A stretch of 64,000 nt of DNA from Stenotrophomonas lacuserhaii (GTDB taxonomy: Bacteria > Pseudomonadota > Gammaproteobacteria > Xanthomonadales > Xanthomonadaceae). Of this stretch, positions 34,196 to 43,835 are shown piece after piece. The notes under the pieces are model-generated. The model ran no database searches. It was not told the DNA's origin and saw nothing but the letters and a program-made list of their open reading frames with translations. Each line of letters starts with the position of its first letter. Positions within the stretch are counted from its first letter, which is position 1. The translations under genes and the position numbers were made by a program. Where the stretch lies: positions 1 to 64,000 of the forward strand of contig NZ_JACSQS010000007.1 of assembly GCF_014836545.1 (NCBI RefSeq). The letters are read 5' to 3'.

Positions 34196-36085
34196 ATGGC
34201 AGCCAAGTACTGCGATCTGGTCATGAAGGGCGGCATCACCAGCGGCATCGTGTATCCCAATGCGGTGCTGGCGCTGGCCAGGGAATACCGTTTCAAGAGC
34301 ATCGGCGGCACCTCGGCCGGGGCCATCGCGGCGGCGGTGGCGGCGGCTGCCGCGCTCGGTGATCGCCGTCGCCAGGCGGGCGAGGCGGTGGGGCCGCAGG
34401 CCGGTTTCGAGGGACTGGCCGCTGTGTCGGCCCAGCTGTCCACGCGGGGCTTCATCCATGGGTTGTTCCAGCCTGCCCGCGGCGCGCGCGCGGCGTACCG
34501 TTTGCTGGTGGTGCTGGCCAGCCATGCGGGTTGGCCCCGCAAACTGCTGTGCCTGGTGGCGGCAGTGTTCACCATCGCACCGTTGGAAGTGCTGCTTTCG
34601 CTGTTCCTGCTGCTGGGCATCGGCCATGGCGCCGGCGGCGTAGCGGGCATGCTGGCTGCCCTCCTGCCTTCGCTGCTGTGCGCCTACGGCGCGGGTGTGG
34701 CCGGCGCGATGCTGCGGGTGGCGCGGGTGGCCCGTGGCAACCTGCTCGGGCTGTGCAATGGCCGCAGCGACGACCCACGGCGCCCCGCGCTGACCGACTG
34801 GCTGCACGATGCGCTGCAGCGGTTGTCGGGCAAGCCGGACGACCTGCCGCTGACCTTCGCCGACCTGCACGCCGCGCCGCGCTATGCGGACGAACCGCAG
34901 GATGACCGGGCCATCACCCTGCAGATGATCAGTACCTGCGTGTCGCACAACGAGCCGCGCACCCTGCCGTTCTCCGAAGCGCGCTTCTGGTTCCTGCGCG
35001 AAGAGTTCGACCGCCTGTTTCCGCGCAGCGTGGTGGACTGGTTGGTGGCCGATGCCGGTGCACCGGAGCAGGTTGACGGAAGGCTGTACTACCGGCTGCC
35101 GCCGGCAGGGCAGCTGCCGGTGCTGGTCGCCACGCGGATGAGCCTCAGCTTTCCGCTGCTGATCAGCGCGGTGCCGCTGCATGAGCCGGCGCGCCACCTT
35201 GCACCGGCGCAGGGCAGCCGTGCCGAGCCCGGACGTGGCGGGAAGAACGTGGCCGACAGCATGGAGGGCCTGGCCAGCGGGGGGCAGCAGGGAACGACCG
35301 CGGCCGGCTCATCGATCGCCGGCTACCGCCGTTGCTGGTTCTCCGATGGTGGTATCAGCAGCAATTTCCCGATCCATCTGTTCGACGCCGCGCTGCCGCG
35401 CTGGCCGACCTTCGCCATCAATCTGGTTTACCCCGGCGATGCGCGGGAAGTCCCCGAAGCCGGCGATGCGCAGCAGGCGCTGGAAGGCTCGGTGGTACTG
35501 CCAACCGGCAATCGCGAACGCTGGCAGCGCGGTTACCGCGATATCGCCTCGCCAATGGCCGCCACCGAGCTGACCCGTTTCCTGTTTGCCATCATCGCCA
35601 CCATGCAGAACTGGCGCGATCTGCTGCAGGCCCGCGCGCCCGGCTACCGCGACCGCATCGTGCATGTCGCCCTGGAAGGCGACGAGGGCGGCATGAACCT
35701 GGACATGCCGCAGGAGGTGCTCGGTCGCATCGCGCAGAAGGGCACGCTGGCCGGCGAGCGCTTCTGCCGCTTCTCCTTCGATAACCACTATTGGATACGT
35801 TGGCGCAATGCCGCTTCGGCCTATCAGCGCTACACGCTGGAAGTGTCGCGCACCGATGACGCGGGCCAGCAGGTGGTGGCCTACCGCAGCGCGTATGCCA
35901 GCGTTGCGGCAGGGCAACCGGCACCGCCATCGTATCCGCTGGGATCGCAGGAAAAGCGTCGCGCATCGCAGGCGCTGTATGCGCTGATGGTGGAGCAGGG
36001 CGCAAGCTGGGACGACTGCGGTCCGGACCTCACCGACGGCGCCCCGCGCCCGCTGCCACAGATGAAGGTCACCCCGATCTACTAG
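34196..36085 (+). CDS. Large patatin-like phospholipase with internal membrane segments
   Basis: The 629-residue protein has the patatin serine-aspartate dyad. The glycine-rich oxyanion segment KGGITSGIVYPNAV is at the N-terminus, the nucleophile Ser40 is in GGTSAGA, and Asp384 is in SDGGISSNFP. Between them, about residues 115-180, are two strongly hydrophobic stretches that look like membrane helices. It is a probable lipid hydrolase at the inner membrane. Proteins of this type are sometimes annotated RpoH suppressor; the sequence gives no support for that role. It is next to the lipid operon but has its own start after a repeat cluster. Confidence 0.84.
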   Translation: MAAKYCDLVMKGGITSGIVYPNAVLALAREYRFKSIGGTSAGAIAAAVAAAAALGDRRRQAGEAVGPQAGFEGLAAVSAQLSTRGFIHGLFQPARGARAAYRLLVVLASHAGWPRKLLCLVAAVFTIAPLEVLLSLFLLLGIGHGAGGVAGMLAALLPSLLCAYGAGVAGAMLRVARVARGNLLGLCNGRSDDPRRPALTDWLHDALQRLSGKPDDLPLTFADLHAAPRYADEPQDDRAITLQMISTCVSHNEPRTLPFSEARFWFLREEFDRLFPRSVVDWLVADAGAPEQVDGRLYYRLPPAGQLPVLVATRMSLSFPLLISAVPLHEPARHLAPAQGSRAEPGRGGKNVADSMEGLASGGQQGTTAAGSSIAGYRRCWFSDGGISSNFPIHLFDAALPRWPTFAINLVYPGDAREVPEAGDAQQALEGSVVLPTGNRERWQRGYRDIASPMAATELTRFLFAIIATMQNWRDLLQARAPGYRDRIVHVALEGDEGGMNLDMPQEVLGRIAQKGTLAGERFCRFSFDNHYWIRWRNAASAYQRYTLEVSRTDDAGQQVVAYRSAYASVAAGQPAPPSYPLGSQEKRRASQALYALMVEQGASWDDCGPDLTDGAPRPLPQMKVTPIY

Positions 36086-36134
36086 GTAGCAACGGCCGCT
36101 GGCCGTCATTCCCGTTGGACGGCCAGCGGCCGTC
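36086..36134. repeat. SMAG-like repeat pair between convergent genes
   Basis: GTAG-CA-ACGGCC-GCT-GGCCGT at 36086-36104 and GACGGCC-AGC-GGCCGTC at 36118-36134, facing each other. Confidence 0.8.
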
Positions 36135-36136
36135 CG

Positions 36137-36173
36137 TGCAATTGCCCGGCGCGCTAGCGCCCAGGCAATTGCA
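36137..36173 (-). terminator. Hairpin spanning the stop codon of the DUF2083 regulator
   Basis: TGCAATTGCC (36137-36146) is the exact reverse complement of GGCAATTGCA (36164-36173), and the GC-rich bases between can extend the stem. The regulator's TAG (36154-36156) is in the loop region. There is no U tail, so it is either a terminator of a weaker kind or a 3' end stabiliser. Confidence 0.6.
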
Positions 36174-37521
36174 CGAACGCGCGCTGCATGCAGTCTTCGC
36201 GCGGGCACACCCGGCAGCCGGGGCCGATCGACACCGAATTGCCCGGGCTCTGGATATCCAGCCCACGCGTGTACACCAGCCGCTCGGCGTGCTGCAGGTC
36301 GCAGCCCAGCGCCACCGCGAAGGTCTTGCGCGGCTGGCCGTGGCCGACCGGCCCGCTGCTGACCTGCCGCGCCAGCCAGAAATGGCGTCGCCCATCGGGC
36401 ATGCGCGCGGTCTGGGTGAGGATGCGCCCGGGCTGGTTGAACGCCTCGTACACGATCCACAGCGGACACGAGCCGCCGACCTGCGAGAAGTGGAAATCGG
36501 TGGCCGAATGCCGTTTGGACACATTGCCGGCGCGGTCCACGCGGATGAAGAAGAACGGCAGCCCGGGTGCACTGCGCCGCGCCAGCGTACTCAAGCGGTG
36601 GCAGACCGCCTCAAAGCCCACGCCGAACTGGTGTGCCAGCAGTTCGATGTCATAGCCACTGGCCTCGGCCGCACGCAGGAACGGGCCGTACGGCATCACC
36701 AGCGCCCCGGCGAAGTAGTTGGACAGGCCGATGCGTGCCTGCGCGATGCGCTCGTCATCGCCGAAACCAGCCCGCTCGATCACCGCATCCACCTGTTCGG
36801 CATGGCCGCGCAGCGCCAGTTCGGCCGCCATCTGGAACGCCTGCTGGCCAGGCTCCAGGTAGTCAGGCAACCACAGCGTGCGTGCCTGGCGGTCCATCAT
36901 GCGCTTCTCCCGCCCGGCCTGCAGCGGGACCACTTCCACCATCACCCCGTGGCGGTCGGCCAGCAGCTGGCGCAGCCGCGGCGCCATGTGGCCCACGGTC
37001 AGGCCCCACTCGGCGAACAGGCGCTCGGCCAATGCGTCCAGTTCCGGGATGTGGTTGTGCATGCGGTTGAAGAAATCGCGCACCTGGTCACCGGCCGGCA
37101 GGCTCATCCCCGCGCCGGGCTCACCCAGCTGGAACTCCAGCGCGGCGGCGTGTTCGCGCAGCGCCAGATGGCGCCGGTGCAGGTCCAGCAGGGCCTGGCT
37201 GACCTGCGGCAGGTTGCCGGCCAGTGCCCGCAGTTCATTGGCGCTGACATCGGCCAGGCCGAGATCACGCAGGGTCTGCCCCAGTGCTTCCTGCAGCGCG
37301 GCGGGGCCGCCCGCGTCGAACAGATCGCCCAGCTCACCCAGCACCGCGCGCAGTCGCTGCTGGACCGCCGGGGTCAAGGGCCGCTTGTTGCGCTCGATCT
37401 GGTTCAGGTAGCTGGCTGATACGCCCAGCTGCTGTGCCAGCTGCACCTGGGTATAACCGCGCTGCTCGCGCAGCTTGACCAAGCGGAGCCCGAGCTGGCG
37501 TTGGGGTGACTCCGTATTCAC
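36154..37521 (-). CDS. XRE/DUF2083 short-chain acyl-CoA-type regulator
   Basis: The 455-residue protein has an N-terminal Cro/CI helix-turn-helix (GYTQVQLAQQLGVSASYLNQIE in part, residues ~20-45), an IrrE/ImmA-like zinc-peptidase-related middle and a C-terminal DUF2083 domain with a Cys pair in GCRVCPREDC. This is the architecture of RamB/PrpC/ScfR-type regulators of propionate and acyl-CoA metabolism. The start is GTG at 37521; the frame is open far upstream over mmsA. It is divergent from the valine operon (112 bp between starts). Control of that operon by an acyl-CoA is the likely role (inference). Confidence 0.86.
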   Translation of the reverse strand: MNTESPQRQLGLRLVKLREQRGYTQVQLAQQLGVSASYLNQIERNKRPLTPAVQQRLRAVLGELGDLFDAGGPAALQEALGQTLRDLGLADVSANELRALAGNLPQVSQALLDLHRRHLALREHAAALEFQLGEPGAGMSLPAGDQVRDFFNRMHNHIPELDALAERLFAEWGLTVGHMAPRLRQLLADRHGVMVEVVPLQAGREKRMMDRQARTLWLPDYLEPGQQAFQMAAELALRGHAEQVDAVIERAGFGDDERIAQARIGLSNYFAGALVMPYGPFLRAAEASGYDIELLAHQFGVGFEAVCHRLSTLARRSAPGLPFFFIRVDRAGNVSKRHSATDFHFSQVGGSCPLWIVYEAFNQPGRILTQTARMPDGRRHFWLARQVSSGPVGHGQPRKTFAVALGCDLQHAERLVYTRGLDIQSPGNSVSIGPGCRVCPREDCMQRAFVQLPGR

Positions 37522-37632
37522 AGGATTAACAAATTTCGTCGTTCCGGTTGGCCAGATTAAGCGTAGACAGGCCGGAAATCGAGTGGTTGCTTGTGAATAA
37601 TGCCAAGCATCCCTGAGACCCACGGTACCGCC

Positions 37633-39138
37633 ATGACTGTTGCAGCGCCCCGTATCCGCCTGTTGATCGATGGCCAGTTCATCGAATCGTCCACCGCCCA
37701 CTGGCAGGACGTCGTCAACCCGGCCACCCAGGACGTGCTGGCCCAGGTGCCTTTCGCCACCACCAGCGAAGTGGATGATGCGGTGGCCGCCGCCAAGGAA
37801 GCCTTCAAGACCTGGCGCAAGACGCCGATCGGCACCCGCGCGCGCATCTTCCTGAAGTACCAGCAGCTGATCCGCGAGAACATGAGCGAGCTGGCCCATA
37901 CCCTCAGCGCCGAGCAGGGCAAGACCGTGCCGGACGCCGAAGGCGATGTGTTCCGCGGCCTGGAAGTGGTCGAGCACGCCGCGGCGATCGGCAACCTGCA
38001 GCTGGGCGAGCTGGCCAACAACGTGGCCAACGGCGTGGACACCTACACCCTGATGCAGCCGCTGGGCGTGTGCGCGGGCATCACCCCGTTCAACTTCCCG
38101 GCGATGATCCCGCTGTGGATGTTCCCGATGGCCATCGCCACCGGCAACACCTTCGTGCTCAAGCCGTCCGAACAGGACCCGATGGTCACCATGCGGCTGG
38201 TCGAACTGGCGCTGGAAGCCGGCATTCCGAAGGGCGTGCTGAACGTGGTGCACGGTGGCGAAGAAGTGGTCAACGCAATCTGCGACCACCCCGACATCAA
38301 GGCGGTTTCGTTCGTGGGCTCCACCCGCGTCGGCACCCACGTGTACAACCGCGCCTCGCTGGCCGGCAAGCGCGTGCAATGCATGATGGGCGCCAAGAAC
38401 CATGCCGTCGTGCTGCCGGATGCCAACAAGGAACAGACCCTCAACGCGATGGTCGGTGCCGCCTTTGGTGCCGCCGGCCAGCGCTGCATGGCGGCCTCCA
38501 CGCTGGTACTGGTGGGCGAGGCGCGTTCGTGGGTGCCGGACCTGGTGGCCAAGGCGAAGACGCTGAAGGTCAGCGCCGGCTCGGTTGCCGGCACCGATGT
38601 CGGCCCGGTCATCTCCTGCAGCGCACGTGAGCGCGTGGAAGGGCTGATCGCTTCGGGCGTGGAGCAGGGCGCCACGCTGGACCTTGACGGCCGCAATCCG
38701 CAGGTGGACGGCTTCGAGAAGGGCAACTTCGTCGGTCCGACGATCTTCTCCGGCGTCACCACCGACATGCGCATCTACCAGGAAGAAATCTTCGGGCCGG
38801 TGCTGGTGATCCTCGAAGCGGAAACGCTCGATGACGCCATCGCGCTGGTCAACAGCAATCCGAATGGCAACGGCACGGCGGTGTTCACCCAGTCAGGCGC
38901 CGCCGCCCGCAGGTTCCAGGAAGACATCGACGTCGGCCAGGTCGGCATCAACGTGCCGATCCCGGTGCCGGTGCCGCTGTTCTCCTTCACCGGCTCGCGC
39001 GCGTCCAAGCTGGGTGACCTCGGCCCGTACGGCAAGCAGGTGGTCATGTTCTACACCCAGACCAAGACCATCACCGCACGCTGGTTCGATGACGAGACGC
39101 TCAGCCACGGCGTCAACACCACCATCAGCCTCAAGTAA
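37633..39138 (+). CDS. mmsA: CoA-acylating methylmalonate-semialdehyde dehydrogenase
   Basis: The 501-residue aldehyde dehydrogenase converts methylmalonate semialdehyde to propionyl-CoA at the end of valine breakdown. The family features are [12 protein letters not shown], the cofactor GSTRVG segment and the catalytic Cys in [12 protein letters not shown], where the QRCM is typical of MmsA. ATG at 37633 is the start that matches the family length. First gene of the valine operon. Confidence 0.95.
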   Translation: MTVAAPRIRLLIDGQFIESSTAHWQDVVNPATQDVLAQVPFATTSEVDDAVAAAKEAFKTWRKTPIGTRARIFLKYQQLIRENMSELAHTLSAEQGKTVPDAEGDVFRGLEVVEHAAAIGNLQLGELANNVANGVDTYTLMQPLGVCAGITPFNFPAMIPLWMFPMAIATGNTFVLKPSEQDPMVTMRLVELALEAGIPKGVLNVVHGGEEVVNAICDHPDIKAVSFVGSTRVGTHVYNRASLAGKRVQCMMGAKNHAVVLPDANKEQTLNAMVGAAFGAAGQRCMAASTLVLVGEARSWVPDLVAKAKTLKVSAGSVAGTDVGPVISCSARERVEGLIASGVEQGATLDLDGRNPQVDGFEKGNFVGPTIFSGVTTDMRIYQEEIFGPVLVILEAETLDDAIALVNSNPNGNGTAVFTQSGAAARRFQEDIDVGQVGINVPIPVPVPLFSFTGSRASKLGDLGPYGKQVVMFYTQTKTITARWFDDETLSHGVNTTISLK

Positions 39139-39154
39139 CAACGGAGTTCCAGCC

Positions 39155-40321
39155 ATGAGTAACTCGATGACGACGGAACTCGAAGAAGCGCAGCAGGCCT
39201 ATCGTGAGGCAGCGCGTGACTTCGCCCAGGCGGAATTGGCGCCACACGCGGCGCGGTGGGATGCGGAGGGCATCTTTCCGCGCGAGGCGATCGCCAAGGC
39301 AGGGGAGCTCGGGTTCTGTGGCCTGTACATGGATCCCGAGGTCGGTGGCAGCGGCTTGAGCCGACTGGACGCCGCCGTCGTCATCGAGGAACTCGCCAAC
39401 GTGGACCCGTCCACCGCGGCGTACGTGAGCATCCACAACATGGCCTCGTGGATGGTATCCACGTGGGGCCAGCAGGCGCTGCGCGCGGCCTGGGGTGCGG
39501 ACCTGGCGGCCGGCATCATGCTGGCCTCCTACTGCCTGACCGAACCCGGCGCCGGCTCCGATGCGGCGTCGCTGAAGACCACGGCGGTGCGCGATGGCGA
39601 TGACTACGTGCTCAACGGTTCCAAGGCCTTCATTTCCGGGGCCGGTGCCACCGAACTGCTGGTCGTGATGGCGCGTACCGGTGGCGCGGGCGCGGGCGGG
39701 ATCAGTGCGATCGCCGTGCCCGCCGACCTGCCGGGTATCAGCTACGGCCGCAAGGAAGAAAAGATGGGCTGGAACAGCCAGCCGACCCGCGGCATCACCT
39801 TCGAGAACGTACGGGTGCCGGTCGGCAACCTGCTGGGCGAGGAAGGTGGCGGCTTCAAGCTGGCGATGAAGGGCCTGGACGGTGGCCGCATCAACATCGC
39901 CGCCTGCTCGCTGGGCGCCGCCCAGGGGGCGCTGGATGCTGCGCGCCGCTACATGGGCGAACGCCGCCAGTTCGGCAAGGCGCTGGCCGAATTCCAGGCC
40001 CTGCAGTTCAAGCTGGCCGACATGGCCATCGAACTGGTGGCGGCCCGCCAGATGGTGCACACAGCGGCGCGCAAGCTCGACGCCGGCGCCAGCGATGCCA
40101 ATATCTGGTGTGCGATGGCCAAGCGGTTCGCCACCGATGCCGGCTTCACCATCTGCAACGAAGCGCTGCAGATCCACGGCGGCTACGGTTACATCCGCGA
40201 ATACCCGATCGAGCGACTGCTGCGCGACAGCCGCGTGCACCAGATCCTGGAAGGCACCAACGAAATCATGCGGGTGATCGTCGCCCGTCACCTGCTCAAC
40301 ACCGAAGAGGAACTGCGATGA
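39155..40321 (+). CDS. Acyl-CoA dehydrogenase, probably isobutyryl-CoA dehydrogenase
   Basis: The 388-residue flavoenzyme has the acyl-CoA dehydrogenase signatures CLTEPGAGSDAASLKT and IHGGYGYIREYPIERLLRD. Its glutamate base is likely in the C-terminal QILEGTNEIMRVI helix, the short/branched-chain dehydrogenase position, in contrast to liuA. The operon context gives isobutyryl-CoA (valine) as substrate. It starts 16 bp after mmsA and overlaps the hydratase by 4 bp. Confidence 0.88.
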   Translation: MSNSMTTELEEAQQAYREAARDFAQAELAPHAARWDAEGIFPREAIAKAGELGFCGLYMDPEVGGSGLSRLDAAVVIEELANVDPSTAAYVSIHNMASWMVSTWGQQALRAAWGADLAAGIMLASYCLTEPGAGSDAASLKTTAVRDGDDYVLNGSKAFISGAGATELLVVMARTGGAGAGGISAIAVPADLPGISYGRKEEKMGWNSQPTRGITFENVRVPVGNLLGEEGGGFKLAMKGLDGGRINIAACSLGAAQGALDAARRYMGERRQFGKALAEFQALQFKLADMAIELVAARQMVHTAARKLDAGASDANIWCAMAKRFATDAGFTICNEALQIHGGYGYIREYPIERLLRDSRVHQILEGTNEIMRVIVARHLLNTEEELR

Positions 40322-41115
40322 ACGATTGGCGCACCCACGATCATGTCGGCCTGAAGGTCGAGGCCGATGGCCACGTCGCAGTCATCACCCTGCACAACCC
40401 GCCGGCGCATACCTGGACCGTGCACAGCCTGGCGGCACTGCGCGACCTGGTCGCCGCGCTGAACGCGGACCGTTCCATCTATGCGCTGGTGATCAGTGGC
40501 GAGGGCGAGAAGTTCTTCTCCGCCGGCGCCGATCTCAACCAGTTCGCATCGGGTGACAAGGGCGCTGCCCGTGAAGCCGCACGTCGTTTCGGTGAAGCCT
40601 TCGAGGCGCTGTCCGGCTTCCGTGGCGTGTCCATCGCTGCGATCAACGGCTATGCGATGGGCGGCGGGCTGGAATGCGCGCTGGCCTGTGACCTGCGCAT
40701 CATCGAAGAACATGCCCAGGTAGCGCTGCCGGAGGCCACGGTCGGCCTGCTGCCGTGCGCCGGTGGCACCCAGAACCTGCCGCGCCTGGTCGGTGAAGGC
40801 TGGGCCAAGCGGATGATCCTGCTCGGCGAGCGGATCGACGCCGACACTGCCGTGCGTATCGGCCTGGCCGAACAGAAGGCCGGCAAGGGCGAAGCCAAGG
40901 CCGTCGCACTGGAGTGGGCGAAGAAGGCCGGCAAGCAGAGCCCGACCAGCATTGCCGCGTGCAAGACGCTGGTGCAGTCCACCCGCACCGGCACCCACGC
41001 CGCCGCGCTGGTGGCAGAACGGGAAGCATTCGTCGATCTGTTCGACAGCGCCGACCAGGTGGAAGGCGTAAGTGCTTTCCTGGAGAAGCGCAGCGCGCAG
41101 TGGAAGAACGCATGA
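40318..41115 (+). CDS. Enoyl-CoA hydratase (valine pathway, methacrylyl-CoA)
   Basis: The 265-residue crotonase-fold enzyme has the oxyanion-hole segments FFSAGADLNQF and GYAMGGGLECALACD and catalytic Glu positions in LPEATVGLLPCAGGTQ. In this operon it should hydrate methacrylyl-CoA to 3-hydroxyisobutyryl-CoA. It overlaps the genes on both sides by 4 bp. Confidence 0.88.
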   Translation: MNDWRTHDHVGLKVEADGHVAVITLHNPPAHTWTVHSLAALRDLVAALNADRSIYALVISGEGEKFFSAGADLNQFASGDKGAAREAARRFGEAFEALSGFRGVSIAAINGYAMGGGLECALACDLRIIEEHAQVALPEATVGLLPCAGGTQNLPRLVGEGWAKRMILLGERIDADTAVRIGLAEQKAGKGEAKAVALEWAKKAGKQSPTSIAACKTLVQSTRTGTHAAALVAEREAFVDLFDSADQVEGVSAFLEKRSAQWKNA

Positions 41116-42293
41116 CCCGGGAAACCGACATCGTGGTCGACGAGGCACCGGTACTGTTCGAAGAGCGCGTGGCGGCCAACGGCATGCGCATCGGCATCGC
41201 CACGCTCAACGCACCGCGGACGTTGAACGGGTTCTCGCTGCCGATGGCACACCTGCTGCTTGAAAAACTGCGCACCTGGGCAACGGACGACGGCGTTGCG
41301 ATGGTGGTGCTGCAGGGTGCCGGAGAGAAGGCCTTCTGCGCCGGTGGCGACCTGCACAGCCTGTACCAGAGCATGCTGGCGTACCGTCAGGCAGGCCACG
41401 CCGACATCCGCCAGAACGCCTACGCCGCTGAGTTTTTCGATGTCGAGTATCGCGTCGATTACCTGATCCATGCCTATGCCAAACCGATCCTGTGCTGGGG
41501 CCATGGCATCGTGATGGGCGGGGGCATCGGCCTGATGTCCGGCGCCAGTCATCGCGTGGTCACCGAGCGCTCCAAGCTGGCGTTCCCGGAAATCACCGTC
41601 GGCTTGTTCCCGGATGTGGGCGGCAGCTGGCTGCTGCCGCGCGTGCCCGGTAACGGGGGGCGTTTCCTGGCCCTGACTGGCGCGCTGCTCAACCCCGGCG
41701 ATGCGCTCTTTGCCGGGCTGGCGGACCTGCACGTCGCCGAATCACACCGGGGCGATGTGCTGGATGCGCTGCTGGCGGCGGGCTGGGAGGCCGACTGCAA
41801 TGCCAACCATCACCACCTCACCACCGTGCTGCAACGCTTCGCCAGTGAGGCTGCACCCGGGCCCCTGCAGCGCAACGCCGGGTTGGTGGACGTGCTGTGT
41901 GATGGCGATGATCTGGAGAAGATCGTAGACCGTATCACCGCCATGGAAAGCGAGGATGCCTGGCTGCAGGCCGCGCAGAAGACCTTGGCAGCCGGGGCTC
42001 CCGGCTCGGCGCGACTTGCGTTCGCCCTGCAGGCACGCTGCGCGGACGAACCGCTGGCCGATGTGTATCGACTGGAGTACGTAGCCGCGCTGCACTGCGC
42101 GGCGCACGGCGATTTCGCTGAAGGCATCCGCGCGCTGTTGGTCGACAAGGACCGCACCCCGCAGTGGAACCCGGCCACGCTGTCCGACGCCAGCGCGGCG
42201 TGGGCCGAAGATTTCTTCATTTCACCGTGGCCGGCCGACCAGCATCCGCTGGCCGATCTGGAAGCCACCCCTCCTGAAAGGACCCCCGCATGA
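41112..42293 (+). CDS. 3-hydroxyisobutyryl-CoA hydrolase
   Basis: The 393-residue crotonase-family protein is longer than hydratases and has the HIBCH signatures KAFCAGGDL, HGIVMGGGIGL, FPEITVGLFPDVGGS. It releases 3-hydroxyisobutyrate from its CoA ester, removing the reactive branch of valine catabolism. ATGA overlap with the hydratase and with mmsB. Confidence 0.91.
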   Translation: MTRETDIVVDEAPVLFEERVAANGMRIGIATLNAPRTLNGFSLPMAHLLLEKLRTWATDDGVAMVVLQGAGEKAFCAGGDLHSLYQSMLAYRQAGHADIRQNAYAAEFFDVEYRVDYLIHAYAKPILCWGHGIVMGGGIGLMSGASHRVVTERSKLAFPEITVGLFPDVGGSWLLPRVPGNGGRFLALTGALLNPGDALFAGLADLHVAESHRGDVLDALLAAGWEADCNANHHHLTTVLQRFASEAAPGPLQRNAGLVDVLCDGDDLEKIVDRITAMESEDAWLQAAQKTLAAGAPGSARLAFALQARCADEPLADVYRLEYVAALHCAAHGDFAEGIRALLVDKDRTPQWNPATLSDASAAWAEDFFISPWPADQHPLADLEATPPERTPA

Positions 42294-43180
42294 GTCGCAT
42301 TGCATTCATTGGTCTGGGCAACATGGGCGGGCCGATGGCCGCCAACCTCGCCAAGGCCGGCCACGCCGTGCGGGTGTACGACCTGGTGCCGGCCGCCGTG
42401 CAGGCCGCCGTCGACGCAGGCGCCACCGCGGCCAGCTCCGCACTGGATACGCTGGCCGATGCCGAAGTCGTGATTTCGATGCTGCCGGCCAGCCGCCACG
42501 TCGAAGGCGTGTACCTCGGTGATGATGGTCTGCTGGCCGATATCCCGGGCGGTGCGCTGGTGATCGACTGCAGCACCATCGCCCCGGCTACTGCGCGCAA
42601 GGTCGCCGAAGCCGCCGCCGCGCGCGGACTGCAGATGCTGGACGCCCCGGTTTCCGGCGGTACCGCCGGCGCCAGCGCCGGCACGCTGACCTTCATCGTC
42701 GGCGGCGAAGAGGATGCGCTGGAACGCGCGCGTCCCTACCTGCAGGCGATGGGCAAGAACATCTTCCACGTGGGGGCCAGCGGCGCCGGCCAGGTCGCCA
42801 AGCTGTGCAACAACATGGCGCTGGGCGTGATCATGGCGGTCACCGGGGAATCCATCGCGCTGGGCGTGGCACACGGGCTGGACCCGAAGGTGTTGTCGCA
42901 GATGATGGCGGTCAGCACCGGCCGCAGCTGGGCCACCGAAGTGTGCAACCCGTGGCCCGGCGTGCTGGAAAACGCACCGGCTTCGCGCGGTTACAGCGGC
43001 GGTTTCGGCAGCGACCTGATGCTCAAGGACATGGGCCTGGCGGTGGAAGCGGCGATGAGCGTGGGCGCCTCGATCCCGCTCGGCGAGCTGGCGCGCAACC
43101 TGTATTCGATGAACCACCAGGCAGGCCGCGGCAAGCTGGATTTCTCCAGCGTGGTGCAGCTGGTGAGCAGCGAAAAATAG
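42290..43180 (+). CDS. mmsB: 3-hydroxyisobutyrate dehydrogenase
   Basis: The 296-residue enzyme has an N-terminal NAD-binding GLGNMGGPMAANLAKAG, the substrate segment DAPVSGGTAGASAGTLT and the catalytic Lys in GQVAKLCNNM. It makes methylmalonate semialdehyde, the substrate of MmsA, so the operon closes the pathway. It is the last gene before a strong terminator. Confidence 0.95.
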   Translation: MSRIAFIGLGNMGGPMAANLAKAGHAVRVYDLVPAAVQAAVDAGATAASSALDTLADAEVVISMLPASRHVEGVYLGDDGLLADIPGGALVIDCSTIAPATARKVAEAAAARGLQMLDAPVSGGTAGASAGTLTFIVGGEEDALERARPYLQAMGKNIFHVGASGAGQVAKLCNNMALGVIMAVTGESIALGVAHGLDPKVLSQMMAVSTGRSWATEVCNPWPGVLENAPASRGYSGGFGSDLMLKDMGLAVEAAMSVGASIPLGELARNLYSMNHQAGRGKLDFSSVVQLVSSEK

Positions 43181-43257
43181 CCGAAGGCCAGCGAGTGCTG
43201 GCGGGCAGGACGGGGTGGGTGGTGACCAGCGGTCGCCATGCCACCGACAGCGGTGGG

Positions 43258-43301
43258 ATGGGCGGATGCGCGGTCACGACCGGCATCCGCCCATTTTTTT
43301 T
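43258..43301 (+). terminator. Rho-independent terminator of the valine operon
   Basis: ATGGGCGGATGC (43258-43269) pairs with GCATCCGCCCAT (43283-43294), twelve perfect pairs, followed by a run of eight T. It ends exactly at the stop codon of the convergent ohr gene. Confidence 0.93.
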
Positions 43302-43726
43302 CAGGCCACGATCAGCTTGACGTCGATGTTGCCCTGGGTCGCGTTGGAATACGGGCAGACGACGTGGGCCTTCTGCACCAGCTCTTCCAGCTGCTCGCGC
43401 GGCACGCCCGGGGCGGTGATGGTCAGCTCGGCCTCGATGCCGAAACCGGTCGGGATCTGGCCGATGCCGACCTTGCCGGCCACGGTGGTGTCGGCCGGGA
43501 GCGCAACCTTGGCCTGGCCGGCGACGAACTTCAGCGCGCCCAGGAAGCAGGCCGAGTAACCGGCAGCGAACAGCTGCTCCGGGTTGGTGCCCGGGCCGCC
43601 GGCGCCGCCGAGTTCGCGCGGGGTCGACAGCTGGATGTCCAGCACGTTATCGGAGGACACAGCGCGGCCTTCGCGGCCGCCGGTTGCGGTGGCCTGGGCG
43701 GTGTAGAGAACCTTTTCGATCGACAT
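43301..43726 (-). CDS. ohr: Organic hydroperoxide resistance protein (Ohr/OsmC family)
   Basis: The 141-residue thiol peroxidase reduces organic hydroperoxides. It has the two reactive cysteines in YSACFLGAL and [11 protein letters not shown] and the Ohr-type [18 protein letters not shown] at 43726 with AAGGAAC seven bases upstream. The family's usual regulator is the MarR-type OhrR; here an AraC-family gene is divergent, 109 bp away. That is an unusual pairing. Confidence 0.93.
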   Translation of the reverse strand: MSIEKVLYTAQATATGGREGRAVSSDNVLDIQLSTPRELGGAGGPGTNPEQLFAAGYSACFLGALKFVAGQAKVALPADTTVAGKVGIGQIPTGFGIEAELTITAPGVPREQLEELVQKAHVVCPYSNATQGNIDVKLIVA

Positions 43727-43835
43727 GGCGGAGTTCCTTGTTGGGGTGGCCGGTTGGCCGGTGAGGTATACTTTGCGCTGCTGGGCTGGACGTGTGGCAA
43801 CATGGAGTCCGGAAAACTTGATGGAGCGTCCAACC

